A stretch of DNA of 64,000 nt from positions 248,001 to 312,000 of the forward strand of contig NZ_NWSQ01000001.1 of the NCBI RefSeq assembly GCF_002531725.1. Reading direction: 5' to 3'. Positions 53,055 to 60,948 of the stretch are shown here, in pieces. How positions within the stretch are numbered: position 1 is the first letter of the stretch; the number at the start of each line of letters is the position of its first letter. Source of the DNA: Rhizobium sp. L43. Lineage in GTDB: Bacteria > Pseudomonadota > Alphaproteobacteria > Rhizobiales > Rhizobiaceae. The position numbers and the translations under genes are program-made. The notes beneath the pieces are model-generated. The model was not told the origin of the DNA, did not search any database, and saw nothing but the letters and a program-made list of their open reading frames with translations.

Positions 53055-54419
53055 ATGTCCGCTTTCACCGCCCCAGAGCAATTCCAGCAAAAGTGTGCAG
53101 CGGTTTTGCGTCCGGAATTGCGTGAAAACAAAGAGATAGAGCATTTTCGTGATTCGAGGAAAAACGAAAATGCTCTTGACACGCTTGCCGATGATCTCGA
53201 ACGGTCATCGGCTGGCGTCAGCGATTATCATGACCGCGCGGTCACGCCGGCGCAGACACTCGCAGCCATCAGGCCGCATCTGCGCGAATTCGGCATCACC
53301 CGCGTCGGTCTGCTGACCGCGCTCGACGTCCTGAATATCCCCGTCGCCTTCGCCACGCGGCCGAACAGCCATACGCTCTCGGTCTTTCAGGGCAAGGGTA
53401 TCGACAATGATGCCGCCATGACCTCGGCCGCGATGGAAGCGATCGAGACGCGGATCGCCGAAATCCCACCCGCCGACCTGACGCAGGCGACGGTCGAGAA
53501 CATGCGGGCGGAACATGCCGCCATGATCGATCTCGACAATGTCGCACGCTGCGCGCCCGACGAGATCGGCAGCAATCCTATTGCCTGGTGCTCCGGGCTC
53601 GACATCCTTTCCGGCAGCAGCGTCTTCGTGCCCTGGTGGCTCGTCGGCCTTGATCATCGCGGCGACCGGCCGCCCGGCTTCGAGCAGTCAAGCGATGGGC
53701 TCGCCTCCGGCAACACGCCGTCAGAAGCGGTGCTGCATGGGCTTTGCGAGCTGGTGGAGCGCGACGCTTGGGCTCTGGCCCAGCTGAAATCGCCGCAGCG
53801 CCTGAAAGAAAGCCGCATCGACCCCGCCTCTTTCGGCGATGCGGTCATCGACATCATGACCGATCGGATCACACGCGCCGGCATGCGGCTGCTGCTGCTC
53901 GACATGACCACCGATATCGGCGTTCCCGCTTTTCTCGCCGTCATCATGCCCGGCAATCTTTCCGACCGCGTCGATGCACGCTGGTCGCATGTCTGCGGCG
54001 GCTGCGGCTGCCACCCCGACCCCGTGCGCGCCGCGTTGCGCGCCATCACCGAAGCGGCGCAGAGCCGGCTGACCGCGATTGCCGGCAGCCGCGACGATTT
54101 TTCGCCGCGCATCTATCAGCGCCTTGACCGGAGTGCGGCGATGCAGCAGGTGGTCGAGCTCTGCGAGGGCGACGGCCGGATGCGCGCCTTCCAGCCCCGT
54201 CATGACAGAGCTGCGACGATCCAGGAAACCATCAGTCAGATTGCCGGCCGGCTGGCTGCAACCGGCATTGAGCAGATCGTCGTTGTGCCGTTTGCGCACC
54301 GGGCTCTGCCGGTCTCCGTCGTCAGGGTGATCGTGCCGGGCCTGGAGGTCGATATCTCGGGCCAGTACATCCAGCTCGGCCTGCGCGCGGTCAACACCAT
54401 GAGAGGAGCCCAATCATGA
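53055..54419 (+). CDS. YcaO-domain protein (ATP-dependent peptide cyclodehydratase/thioamidase type)
   Basis: 454 residues. YcaO enzymes use ATP to phosphorylate a backbone amide oxygen. The domain begins at about residue 42 (TLADDLERSSAGVSDYHDRA). The ATP-site helices are visible as AAMTSAAMEAIETRIAE-like SAAMEAIETRIAE and as SEAVLHGLCELVERDAWAL, and GCGCHPDPVRAALRAITEAA is the C-terminal block. There is no PxPxP tail, as in TfuA-partnered YcaOs. Residues ~8-41 are encoded by a 102-bp palindromic repeat inserted in frame; no in-frame ATG, GTG or TTG follows the insert before the domain, so the start at 53055 is required. Overlaps the tfuA-like gene by 4 bp. Confidence 0.88.
   Translation: MSAFTAPEQFQQKCAAVLRPELRENKEIEHFRDSRKNENALDTLADDLERSSAGVSDYHDRAVTPAQTLAAIRPHLREFGITRVGLLTALDVLNIPVAFATRPNSHTLSVFQGKGIDNDAAMTSAAMEAIETRIAEIPPADLTQATVENMRAEHAAMIDLDNVARCAPDEIGSNPIAWCSGLDILSGSSVFVPWWLVGLDHRGDRPPGFEQSSDGLASGNTPSEAVLHGLCELVERDAWALAQLKSPQRLKESRIDPASFGDAVIDIMTDRITRAGMRLLLLDMTTDIGVPAFLAVIMPGNLSDRVDARWSHVCGGCGCHPDPVRAALRAITEAAQSRLTAIAGSRDDFSPRIYQRLDRSAAMQQVVELCEGDGRMRAFQPRHDRAATIQETISQIAGRLAATGIEQIVVVPFAHRALPVSVVRVIVPGLEVDISGQYIQLGLRAVNTMRGAQS
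53075..53176 (+). repeat. in-frame 102-bp palindromic element within ycaO (copy B)
   Basis: Exactly 34 codons, bounded by AGAGCA and TGCTCT. First hairpin: GCAATTCC (53078-53085) with GGAATTGC (53114-53121), inner arms GCAAAA/TTTTGC. Second hairpin: perfect 13-bp arms AGAGCATTTTCGT (53138-53150) and ACGAAAATGCTCT (53164-53176). Between them, ACAAAGAGATAGAGC matches the tail of copy A at 6960-6973. The encoded residues are unlike any YcaO N-terminus. Removing the element leaves the frame intact. Confidence 0.8.
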
Positions 54420-55159
54420 AGGTGCTGTTCGTCGGCCCGAGCCTTGGCAGCGATCTCGCCGCGGCGAGAGCCATGTCGCCTCGCATCGATTTCCGGCCGC
54501 CGGCCGCCTGCGGCGACATCCTGAAGGCCGTGCACGACGGCGCCACCGCCATCGGCCTCGTCGACGGCTATTTCGGCGATCTGCCTTCGGTCTGGCACAA
54601 GGAAATTCTTTTCGCGCTCGACTATAATGTCGCCGTTGCCGGCGGCGCCAGCATGGGCGCATTGCGGGCAGCCGAATGCGCGCCTTTCGGCATGGTCGGG
54701 ATCGGCTCGATCTTCGAGGATTACGAGGCCGGGCGGCTGCTCGACGACGAGGCCGTCGCCCTCGTGCATGCGCCGCAGGCGCTCGGCTGGCTGCCGCTTT
54801 CGGTGCCTTGGGTCGATTTCGAGCCGACGGTCGATGCGCTTCTTGCCGGCGGCGAGATCTCGCCCGGTGAGCGCAAGAAACTGCTGCTTGCCGGACGTTT
54901 CCTGCATTTTTCCGAACGCACCTATGCCAAGGTCGTCGACGAGTGCCATTTCCGCAAGCCGCGCCGCGACACCATCCTCGCCGCCATCCGCGGGAATCGC
55001 GTCGAGCGCAAGCGCAACGACGCCCGGCTGGTATTGGAATGGCTGCGCCGGGACGAATACCTGCCCGTCAACCGTGACTGGCACTTTGCCGCCACCTCGC
55101 ATTGGCAGCTTCTGCACGCCGAAGTCACGCGCAATGCGGTCCCTGTAACGCTTGAATAA
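54416..55159 (+). CDS. TfuA-like protein, YcaO partner
   Basis: 247 residues with the TfuA core domain: KVLFVGPSLGSDLAAARAM, then FRPPAACGDILKAVHDGATA, IGLVDGYFGDLPSVWHKEIL and VAVAGGASMGALRAAECAPF, GMVGIGSIFEDYEAGRLLDD. TfuA was first described in trifolitoxin production and elsewhere pairs with YcaO to install thioamides, possibly by delivering sulphide. The 4-bp overlap with ycaO makes stoichiometric co-translation likely. The C-terminal half (VDECHFRKPRRDTILAAIRG) is basic. No transporter or protease gene follows. Confidence 0.88.
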   Translation: MKVLFVGPSLGSDLAAARAMSPRIDFRPPAACGDILKAVHDGATAIGLVDGYFGDLPSVWHKEILFALDYNVAVAGGASMGALRAAECAPFGMVGIGSIFEDYEAGRLLDDEAVALVHAPQALGWLPLSVPWVDFEPTVDALLAGGEISPGERKKLLLAGRFLHFSERTYAKVVDECHFRKPRRDTILAAIRGNRVERKRNDARLVLEWLRRDEYLPVNRDWHFAATSHWQLLHAEVTRNAVPVTLE

Positions 55160-55224
55160 CGGTCGCGGCGGAAGATGCAATAGTGATGGAATATTAGGGT
55201 TTCGCGACCAAAGGGGCGGGAACG

Positions 55225-55491
55225 ATGTTTGAACAACACAACGAGCCTACGGGCAGCGAATACGCAAGGATCTTCCGACTGCTGACGGCAGCCAAGGAGG
55301 AGGCTGAAAAGCTTCAGCTGCGTAATCTGATGCACCTGACGAACATGGCGCTGCTGCAGGTCGTCATCGATTGGGACGGCATAGATCCCGACAGGGAGCT
55401 AGACGTCAATCTCGAGAAGCTGCTCGGCAGCAAGGCCAAGATCGCAATGAAGGATGCGAGCGAGAATCTGATCCTGATCAATCCCCATTGA
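55225..55491 (+). CDS. hypothetical protein, 88 residues
   Basis: Not recognised. Starts MFEQHNEPTGSEYARIFRLL with GGGGCGGGAA upstream. Mostly helical (LTAAKEEAEKLQLRNLMHLT), with an acidic centre (VIDWDGIDPDRELDVN). No signal peptide or membrane segment. It lies 65 bp after the tfuA-like gene in the same direction and could be part of that locus. Its last 24 bp run into a repeat array. Confidence 0.6.
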   Translation: MFEQHNEPTGSEYARIFRLLTAAKEEAEKLQLRNLMHLTNMALLQVVIDWDGIDPDRELDVNLEKLLGSKAKIAMKDASENLILINPH

Positions 55492-55623
55492 TCCCGATCG
55501 ACCCCGTTGATCCTGATCGGTCCCATCGACAGCAAATTGATCCGATCAAGGACAGTTGATCCTGATCGATTGCTGTTGATCCCGATCAATCGAGATTGAT
55601 CTCGATCGCTGTTGATCCTCATG
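55468..55623. repeat. helically phased TTGATC(C/T)(C/T)GATC array
   Basis: Eight degenerate copies of a TTGATCCTGATC-like unit start at 55468, 55488, 55507, 55537, 55556, 55576, 55596 and 55612. Most steps are 19-20 bp, so the copies face one side of the helix, with one 30-bp step. The array begins inside the 88-residue gene and fills the gap to the convergent XRE gene. It resembles iterons or a multi-site operator rather than a hairpin element. Confidence 0.6.
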
Positions 55624-55656
55624 CGGTCCGTTGGGATCGCGTGAAGGCCAGCCGGT

Positions 55657-56061
55657 CTATTCGGCGGCGTCCGCGTCCAACTGTTCGGTATGAGCGATCG
55701 CCTGGACGAGCTTCAGGATCTTCTTGCGAAGCGCTTCGTTCTTGATCGAAAAGAACGCCGCATTGAGAAGCACGCCTTCGCGCGAAATAACGAATTCCTC
55801 GCTGGGGGCGGGATTGTCGTTGGCCGTATCCGGCGTGGCCATGTCGTCGAAAAACGTCCTGACGTCGACCTTCAGAGCGCCGGCGATTTCGACCAGCATG
55901 CTTGCAGAAACGCGGTTGGAGCCTTTTTCGTATTTCTGAATCTGCTGGAACGTTACGCCGACACGATCTCCCAGTTCCGTCTGGGAAACTTTCCTCAGCA
56001 GACGCTGTATACGGATCGTCTTTCCGACGTGGACATCCACTGCATGCGGTTCTTCTTTCAT
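55657..56061 (-). CDS. XRE-family transcriptional regulator (PraR/PhrR-like)
   Basis: 134 residues. The XRE helix-turn-helix is at about residues 8-65 (HVGKTIRIQRLLRKVSQTEL, GDRVGVTFQQIQKYEKGSNR, VSASMLVEIAGALKVDVRTF). This closely follows the pattern of rhizobial PraR/PhrR regulators. The C-terminal part (EEFVISREGVLLNAAFFSI, LRKKILKLVQAIAHTEQL) is variable. The start at 56061 is chosen for a perfect AGGAGG; the frame is open for 20 more codons upstream. It is convergent with the peptide-ycaO-tfuA locus. Confidence 0.85.
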   Translation of the reverse strand: MKEEPHAVDVHVGKTIRIQRLLRKVSQTELGDRVGVTFQQIQKYEKGSNRVSASMLVEIAGALKVDVRTFFDDMATPDTANDNPAPSEEFVISREGVLLNAAFFSIKNEALRKKILKLVQAIAHTEQLDADAAE

Positions 56062-56269
56062 TTTGTTTTCCCTCCTGAGGACATCGGATATGAAGTTATT
56101 CGCCATATCCGTATCTGACAACTTTTACCTGAGATGGCTAAAGCTAGCAATTGTCCGGTGGTAAGTCGTCCCAAACCGAAACACTTGCGTTACTTCATCC
56201 TTACACAAGCAAAAGACATGCCAAAGTAGCACTTTGGCAAGCCACAGCACATCACATGATTTTGTGACC

Positions 56270-57106
56270 TCAAAGCGACCAGAGGCGCTGCGCATTGGCG
56301 AAAAGCAGCTTGGAACGCTCCGTCTCGCTGCTGGAGGAAAGCATGGCATGGGTCGCCGCGACCCAGGTGGAGAGGCCGCCGCCGAGCGTGCAGACCGGCC
56401 AGTCGCTGCCCCAGACGACACGATCCCAGCCGAAACTTGCAATCACATGCTCGACATAGGGCCGCAGCGTCTGCGCCGTCCATGTCTCGGCATCGGCATA
56501 GGCGACGACGCCGGAGATTTTGCAGACGACGTTCGGCCGCCGGGCAATTTCCGACAAACCGGCCTTCCACGGTTCGAAGGCATCCGAGCGGATATCGGGC
56601 ACGCCGCAATGGTCGAGCACGAATTGCACGTCCGGCGCGAGATCGACGAGGGCGGTGATACGACCCGCCTGGTGCGGCAAGGTGCAGAGGTCGAAGGTCA
56701 GGCCACTGCCGCCGATGCGCCGGATATTTTCACGGAACAGGGCGCCTTCGGAAACCTCGTCAGGCACGACATGCAGCACGCGGCGGAAGCCCTTGACGAA
56801 GGGATCGGCCTTCTGCCGCTCGAGATAGGCGGCAAAACCTTGCTCTTCCGGCCGGCAGGAGACGATGGCGCCGGCAAGCAGACTGCCTTCCTTTTTGGCG
56901 AGACCTGCGATGTGATCGGTCTCGGCCTGCATGGCGGCAGGATCGACGTCAACCTCCATATGCAGCGCCGCGGTAATACCGCAGCGCCGCGCCTCGGCCG
57001 CATAGGTCTCGTAGAGGAAATCACGATCGAGAGCGGGCGCCTGGGAAAGCCAGGGATAGGGCAGCGCCGAGCGATCGACGATATGCAGATGGGTGTCGAT
57101 GAACAC
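56270..57106 (-). CDS. amidohydrolase-2 family lactonase, probable L-fuconolactone hydrolase
   Basis: 278 residues. TIM-barrel metal hydrolase: IDTHLHIVDRSALPYPWLSQ (metal His-x-His) near the N-terminus, FVLDHCGVPDIRSDAFEPWK (His) and VVWGSDWPVCTLGGGLSTW (Asp). GTG start at 57106, set by GGAGGAG 7 bp upstream; the frame continues upstream into non-conserved sequence. Together with the neighbouring L-fuconate dehydratase and SDR genes the best reading is hydrolysis of L-fucono-1,5-lactone to L-fuconate. Other sugar lactones are possible. Confidence 0.8.
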   Translation of the reverse strand: MFIDTHLHIVDRSALPYPWLSQAPALDRDFLYETYAAEARRCGITAALHMEVDVDPAAMQAETDHIAGLAKKEGSLLAGAIVSCRPEEQGFAAYLERQKADPFVKGFRRVLHVVPDEVSEGALFRENIRRIGGSGLTFDLCTLPHQAGRITALVDLAPDVQFVLDHCGVPDIRSDAFEPWKAGLSEIARRPNVVCKISGVVAYADAETWTAQTLRPYVEHVIASFGWDRVVWGSDWPVCTLGGGLSTWVAATHAMLSSSSETERSKLLFANAQRLWSL

Positions 57107-57380
57107 GCTCTTCTCCTCCAGGAGTGGTTTTGCGGGAAACCTATCCCTGGTGAATGGATTGTTCAAATAGAAATTCCAGGCGGTCAGATATGCGGTGCGA
57201 GAGGCGGGCAGGGAACCGAGAGCCCGCGTCATGTCCTCTTCTCCCCTCGGGGGCCGAAGGGATTGAGGCCGATGGCTCAACCCAGGCAAAAGTGCCCGTA
57301 GGGCGGATGATGGGGCTGAGAAGCCCACGTTAAGATCGCAGCTGCACCCATATTCCTGGCTGTCCTTGCTCCAGAAGCCA

Positions 57381-57483
57381 CCCACCCTCCGTCATCCTCG
57401 GGCTTGACCCGAGGATCCACACCGGTCTCTATCAGCAGTGGGCGTGGATCCCAGGCTCAAGGCCCGGGATGACGGAGGGTGGG
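57381..57483. repeat. 103-bp inverted-repeat element (RIME-like)
   Basis: Perfect 17-bp terminal inverted repeats, CCCACCCTCCGTCATCC at 57381-57397 and its complement at 57467-57483. Internal hairpins include CCTCGGG/CCCGAGG. It occupies the middle of the 452-bp gap between the amidohydrolase and iclR genes; I see no gene in the rest of that gap. It resembles the element at 40336-40452. Confidence 0.75.
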
Positions 57484-57558
57484 GGTCTGTTTTGCCAAAC
57501 CCACCGTCGAAGCAGCGGACACGTCACATTTCCTGTTCCAACGCGGCGCCGTGTACCA

Positions 57559-58344
57559 TCATCCGGAATTGACCACATCCGCCCCGGCCAGCAACGAAAG
57601 CTGGGCGGCAGCCTTCTGCACCAGCATGATCGTCCGGGTGATATCGGGCGCGGACGGCGCGTTGACGAGTGCGATGAAGGGGCAGGTAAGGGCGGCGATG
57701 CAGCGCCGGTCCGGGCCGAGGACGGGCGCGGAAAGATTGTAGACGCCCGCCGTCTGGGCGCTCGCCATCATCTCGTAGCCGCGCTCGCGGATCTGGTCGA
57801 GACGATCGTAAAATTCAGGCCCGAGTTCGATGTCGGCGCGGCTGCGCACATGTTCCGAGATCATCATCTCCCGCTCCTCGGCGCTGCGGAAGGCGAGCAA
57901 TACATGCCCGGAGCCGGTGTCGAACAGGCTGATATGGGCGCCGATGCGGATCGAAAACCCCCAATAATCCGGCGCCTCCTGCTGGGCGATGACGACGGCC
58001 GCGCCGCGATCGAAGACGGCAAGGTGATTGGCCTGGCGCGTGCGCTGGGCAAGATCGCGCATCAGCGGCGTGGCGTAGGAGGCGAGCCGGCGCACCGGCG
58101 CGTGCAGTTGCGCAAGACCGAAGAGCTTCAGCGTCAGCGAATAGCGGTCACCGTCCAGCTTTGTGACGTAGCCGCGGCGCACCAGGCGGTCGAGCATGCG
58201 GTAGAATTCGTTGGGGCTGCGGTCGAGCCGCTTGGCGATATCGGCCTGGGTGAGGCCGCTGTCGACGCCGGCGAGCAGTTCCAGGATATCGAGCCCCTTG
58301 TCGAGGGCGGGAGCGCGGTAGCGGTCTGACTCGTCGATCTCCAT
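57559..58344 (-). CDS. IclR-family transcriptional regulator
   Basis: 261 residues. The N-terminal winged helix (ALDKGLDILELLAGVDSGLT, then ADIAKRLDRSPNEFYRMLDR) precedes the IclR effector domain (GFSIRIGAHISLFDTGSGHV, LSAPVLGPDRRCIAALTCPF). GGGGGAAGGA precedes the ATG. It is divergent from the SDR/fuconate dehydratase genes and follows the lactonase in the reverse direction, so it probably regulates this L-fucose degradation set. Ligand unproven. Confidence 0.88.
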   Translation of the reverse strand: MEIDESDRYRAPALDKGLDILELLAGVDSGLTQADIAKRLDRSPNEFYRMLDRLVRRGYVTKLDGDRYSLTLKLFGLAQLHAPVRRLASYATPLMRDLAQRTRQANHLAVFDRGAAVVIAQQEAPDYWGFSIRIGAHISLFDTGSGHVLLAFRSAEEREMMISEHVRSRADIELGPEFYDRLDQIRERGYEMMASAQTAGVYNLSAPVLGPDRRCIAALTCPFIALVNAPSAPDITRTIMLVQKAAAQLSLLAGADVVNSG

Positions 58345-58514
58345 TCCTTCCCCCTGTGAATATCATTCTGCATATACGCAGAACCGCAGCCGGAAAAGGA
58401 AAAGTTTGTGCTGGGCCCTTGGCTAATCGTCTGTTTGTCTATAAACAGACAAATCATCACTGAAGACAGCCGATCTGCAGCACTGCGAAGCCAGGAGATC
58501 AAAAGTTGGCCCGA

Positions 58515-58561
58515 AGCATGCTATCATCCGAAACCACTCCCACTTTTCGGCGTCATGCTCT
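58515..58561 (-). repeat. dispersed palindromic element, copy C (hairpin only)
   Basis: Read on the minus strand: AGAGCATGACGCC, a loop containing AAAAGTGGGAGTGGTTTC, then the complementary GCATGCT end. The core AAAAGTG-N-G-AG-(C/T)-GGTTT matches the first hairpin of the element inside ycaO (AAAAGTGTGCAGCGGTTTT). Lies between iclR and the SDR gene, 63 bp before the SDR start. Confidence 0.6.
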
Positions 58562-58623
58562 AGCCTTCGAAGACATCAGCCGCATTCCGTCCCGCGTAGA
58601 CAATTCCAGCAAAGGCCCGTGAC

Positions 58624-59358
58624 ATGACAAACAGACTTTCCGGCAAGACCGTTCTCATCACCGCCGCCGGCCAGGGCATCGGCCGGGCGACGGCGGCAGC
58701 CTTTGCCGCGGCCGGCGCCAAGGTCCACGCGACCGACATCAACACCGACGCGCTGGCGACGCTGGCGGCGGAAACCGGGGTTTCGACCCATCAGCTGAAC
58801 GTGCTCGAAGACGATGCGGTCAAGGCCCTCGTCGCCAAGATCGGCGCTGTCGACGTGCTGTTCAACTGCGCCGGCTTCGTCCATGCCGGCTCGATCCTCG
58901 AGATGAAGGATGCCGATTTCGAATTCGCCCTCGACCTCAACGTCAAGGCGATGATTCGCACGATCCGCGCCGTGCTGCCCGGCATGCTCGAGCGCAAGGA
59001 CGGGGCGATCATCAACATGGCCTCCGTCGCCTCCAGCATCAAGGGCGTGCCGAACCGCTTCGCCTATGGCGTCACCAAGGCGGCGGTGATCGGGCTGACC
59101 AAATCCGTCGCCGCCGATTACGTCGCGGAAGGAATCCGCTGCAACGCCATCTGCCCCGGCACGGTGGAAAGCCCGTCGCTGCAGGATCGCATGCGCGCCC
59201 AGGGCGATTACGATGCAGCGCGCGCCGCCTTCATCGCCCGCCAGCCGATGGGCCGGCTCGGCTCGCCGGAGGAGATCGCCGATCTCGCCGTCTATCTCGC
59301 CGGCGCCACCTATACGTCGGGCCAGGCGATCGCCATCGATGGCGGCTGGACGATCTGA
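58624..59358 (+). CDS. SDR oxidoreductase, probable 2-keto-3-deoxy-L-fuconate dehydrogenase
   Basis: 244 residues, a classical short-chain dehydrogenase. The cofactor loop TVLITAAGQGIGRATAAAF has the variant T-A-A-x3-G-I-G typical of this clade, NCAGF replaces NNAG, and the catalytic Ser/Tyr/Lys are in NMASVASS and FAYGVTKAAV. The terminal block GQAIAIDGGWTI is complete. It precedes L-fuconate dehydratase by 89 bp, whose product is its expected substrate. Oxidises the sugar acid with NAD. Confidence 0.85.
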   Translation: MTNRLSGKTVLITAAGQGIGRATAAAFAAAGAKVHATDINTDALATLAAETGVSTHQLNVLEDDAVKALVAKIGAVDVLFNCAGFVHAGSILEMKDADFEFALDLNVKAMIRTIRAVLPGMLERKDGAIINMASVASSIKGVPNRFAYGVTKAAVIGLTKSVAADYVAEGIRCNAICPGTVESPSLQDRMRAQGDYDAARAAFIARQPMGRLGSPEEIADLAVYLAGATYTSGQAIAIDGGWTI

Positions 59359-59447
59359 GTCGGCGGCCCAACCGACCGGCAGCCCGGCCGGCAGTTCTGC
59401 CGGCCTTATAGAATCGGCCCATACAATTATAATCGGGAGGAACAACC

Positions 59448-60725
59448 ATGACCCGCATCACCGACCTTCGCGTCTTCGATCTCCGCTTTCCGACGTCGCA
59501 AAGCCTGGATGGATCGGATGCGATGAACCCCGATCCGGATTATTCGGCCGCCTATGTCATTCTCGATACCGACGCGCCTGATCTTGCCGGCCACGGCCTG
59601 ACCTTCACCATCGGCCGCGGCAACGACATTTGCTGCATGGCGATCGAAGCGATGCGCCACCTCATCGTCGGTGCCGACCTCGCCGAGATTCTTGCCCATC
59701 CCGGCAGGTTCTGGCGACATCTGACCAGCGACAGCCAGCTGCGCTGGATCGGCCCTGATAAGGGCGCCATTCATCTGGCGACCGGCGCGGTCGTCAATGC
59801 CGTCTGGGATCTCTTGGCCAAGCAGGCCGGCAAGCCGGTCTGGCGGCTCGTCGCCGAGATGTCGCCGGAAGAGATCGCCGACATCGTCGATTACCGCTAT
59901 CTCACCGACGTGCTGACCCGCGACGAGGCAATCGAGATCCTCAAGCGCGCCGAGGCGGGCAAGGCGGAACGCATCGCCATCCTCGAAAAGGAGGGTTATG
60001 CCTGCTACACGACCTCGGCCGGCTGGCTGGGTTATGAGGACGAGAAACTGCGCCGCCTCTGCCAGGAGGCGATCGACGCCGGCTTCGACCATATCAAGAT
60101 GAAGGTCGGCCGCGATCTGGAAGACGATATCCGGCGTCTGCGGATCGCCCGCGAGGTGATCGGTCCCGATCGCTACCTGATGATCGACGCCAACCAGGTC
60201 TGGGATGTCGGCCAGGCGATCGACTGGGTCAAGGCGCTCTCCTTCGCCAAACCCTTCTTCATCGAGGAACCCACCAGCCCCGATGACGTCGCCGGCCACC
60301 GCAAGATCCGCCAGGCGATCGCCCCGGTGAAAGTTGCCACAGGCGAGATGTGCCAGAACCGCATCATGTTCAAGCAGTTCATCGCCGAGGGGGCGATCGA
60401 CATCGTGCAGATCGATTCCTGCCGCATGGGCGGGCTGAACGAGGTTCTCTCGGTGCTGCTGATCGCCGCCAAGTTCGGCCTGCCGGTCTGGCCGCATGCC
60501 GGCGGCGTCGGCCTCTGCGAATATGTGCAGCATCTGTCGATGATCGATTACGTCGCGGTCTCCGGCACCAAGGACGGCCGCGTCATCGAATATGTCGATC
60601 ATCTCCACGAACATTTCCTCGACCCCTGCCGGATCGAGAACGCCGCCTACATGCCGCCGACCCTGCCGGGCTTCTCCATCGAGATGAAACCGGCCTCGAT
60701 CGGCAACTATACGTTTCGCGGATAA
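59448..60725 (+). CDS. L-fuconate dehydratase (enolase superfamily)
   Basis: 425 residues. Dehydrates L-fuconate to 2-keto-3-deoxy-L-fuconate. Enolase-superfamily residues are visible: Lys in FDHIKMKVGRDLEDD, metal ligands Asp/Glu/Glu in YLMIDANQVWD, FFIEEPTSPDD and KVATGEMCQNR, and the general base His in LPVWPHAGGVGLCEYVQHL. The N-terminus (TDLRVFDLRFPTSQSLDGSD, AMNPDPDYSAAYVILDTD) is diagnostic of the L-fuconate dehydratase group. GGGAGGAA precedes the ATG. Confidence 0.92.
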   Translation: MTRITDLRVFDLRFPTSQSLDGSDAMNPDPDYSAAYVILDTDAPDLAGHGLTFTIGRGNDICCMAIEAMRHLIVGADLAEILAHPGRFWRHLTSDSQLRWIGPDKGAIHLATGAVVNAVWDLLAKQAGKPVWRLVAEMSPEEIADIVDYRYLTDVLTRDEAIEILKRAEAGKAERIAILEKEGYACYTTSAGWLGYEDEKLRRLCQEAIDAGFDHIKMKVGRDLEDDIRRLRIAREVIGPDRYLMIDANQVWDVGQAIDWVKALSFAKPFFIEEPTSPDDVAGHRKIRQAIAPVKVATGEMCQNRIMFKQFIAEGAIDIVQIDSCRMGGLNEVLSVLLIAAKFGLPVWPHAGGVGLCEYVQHLSMIDYVAVSGTKDGRVIEYVDHLHEHFLDPCRIENAAYMPPTLPGFSIEMKPASIGNYTFRG

Positions 60726-60948
60726 GGAAACCTCGCCGGCGGCATGTTAAATTCCTGATTTCGACAGTCTTTCTTGTCGATGATGGGCTTCCAATCTGAC
60801 GGGACTGCTCCAATTCACTTGGAGGCGGCGCAGCTTGCCTTTTGGAGCGCCGAGGAATATTTTCGTCGTGTGAATGCCGAGGGGGCCCAGCACCAGCAGG
60901 CCAGCAAATTTTATTGAACCCTGGACAATAGATGTTTGCGATCGAGCC

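Noticed and set aside
53055..53176. Later start codon for ycaO that would exclude the palindromic element
   Set aside because: No in-frame ATG, GTG or TTG lies between the element end and the conserved domain, while the ATG at 53055 has a suitable upstream purine-rich site.
55468..55623. CRISPR array
   Set aside because: Repeat unit is about 12 bp, degenerate, with 7-8 bp spacers and no cas genes. Phased protein-binding repeats fit better.
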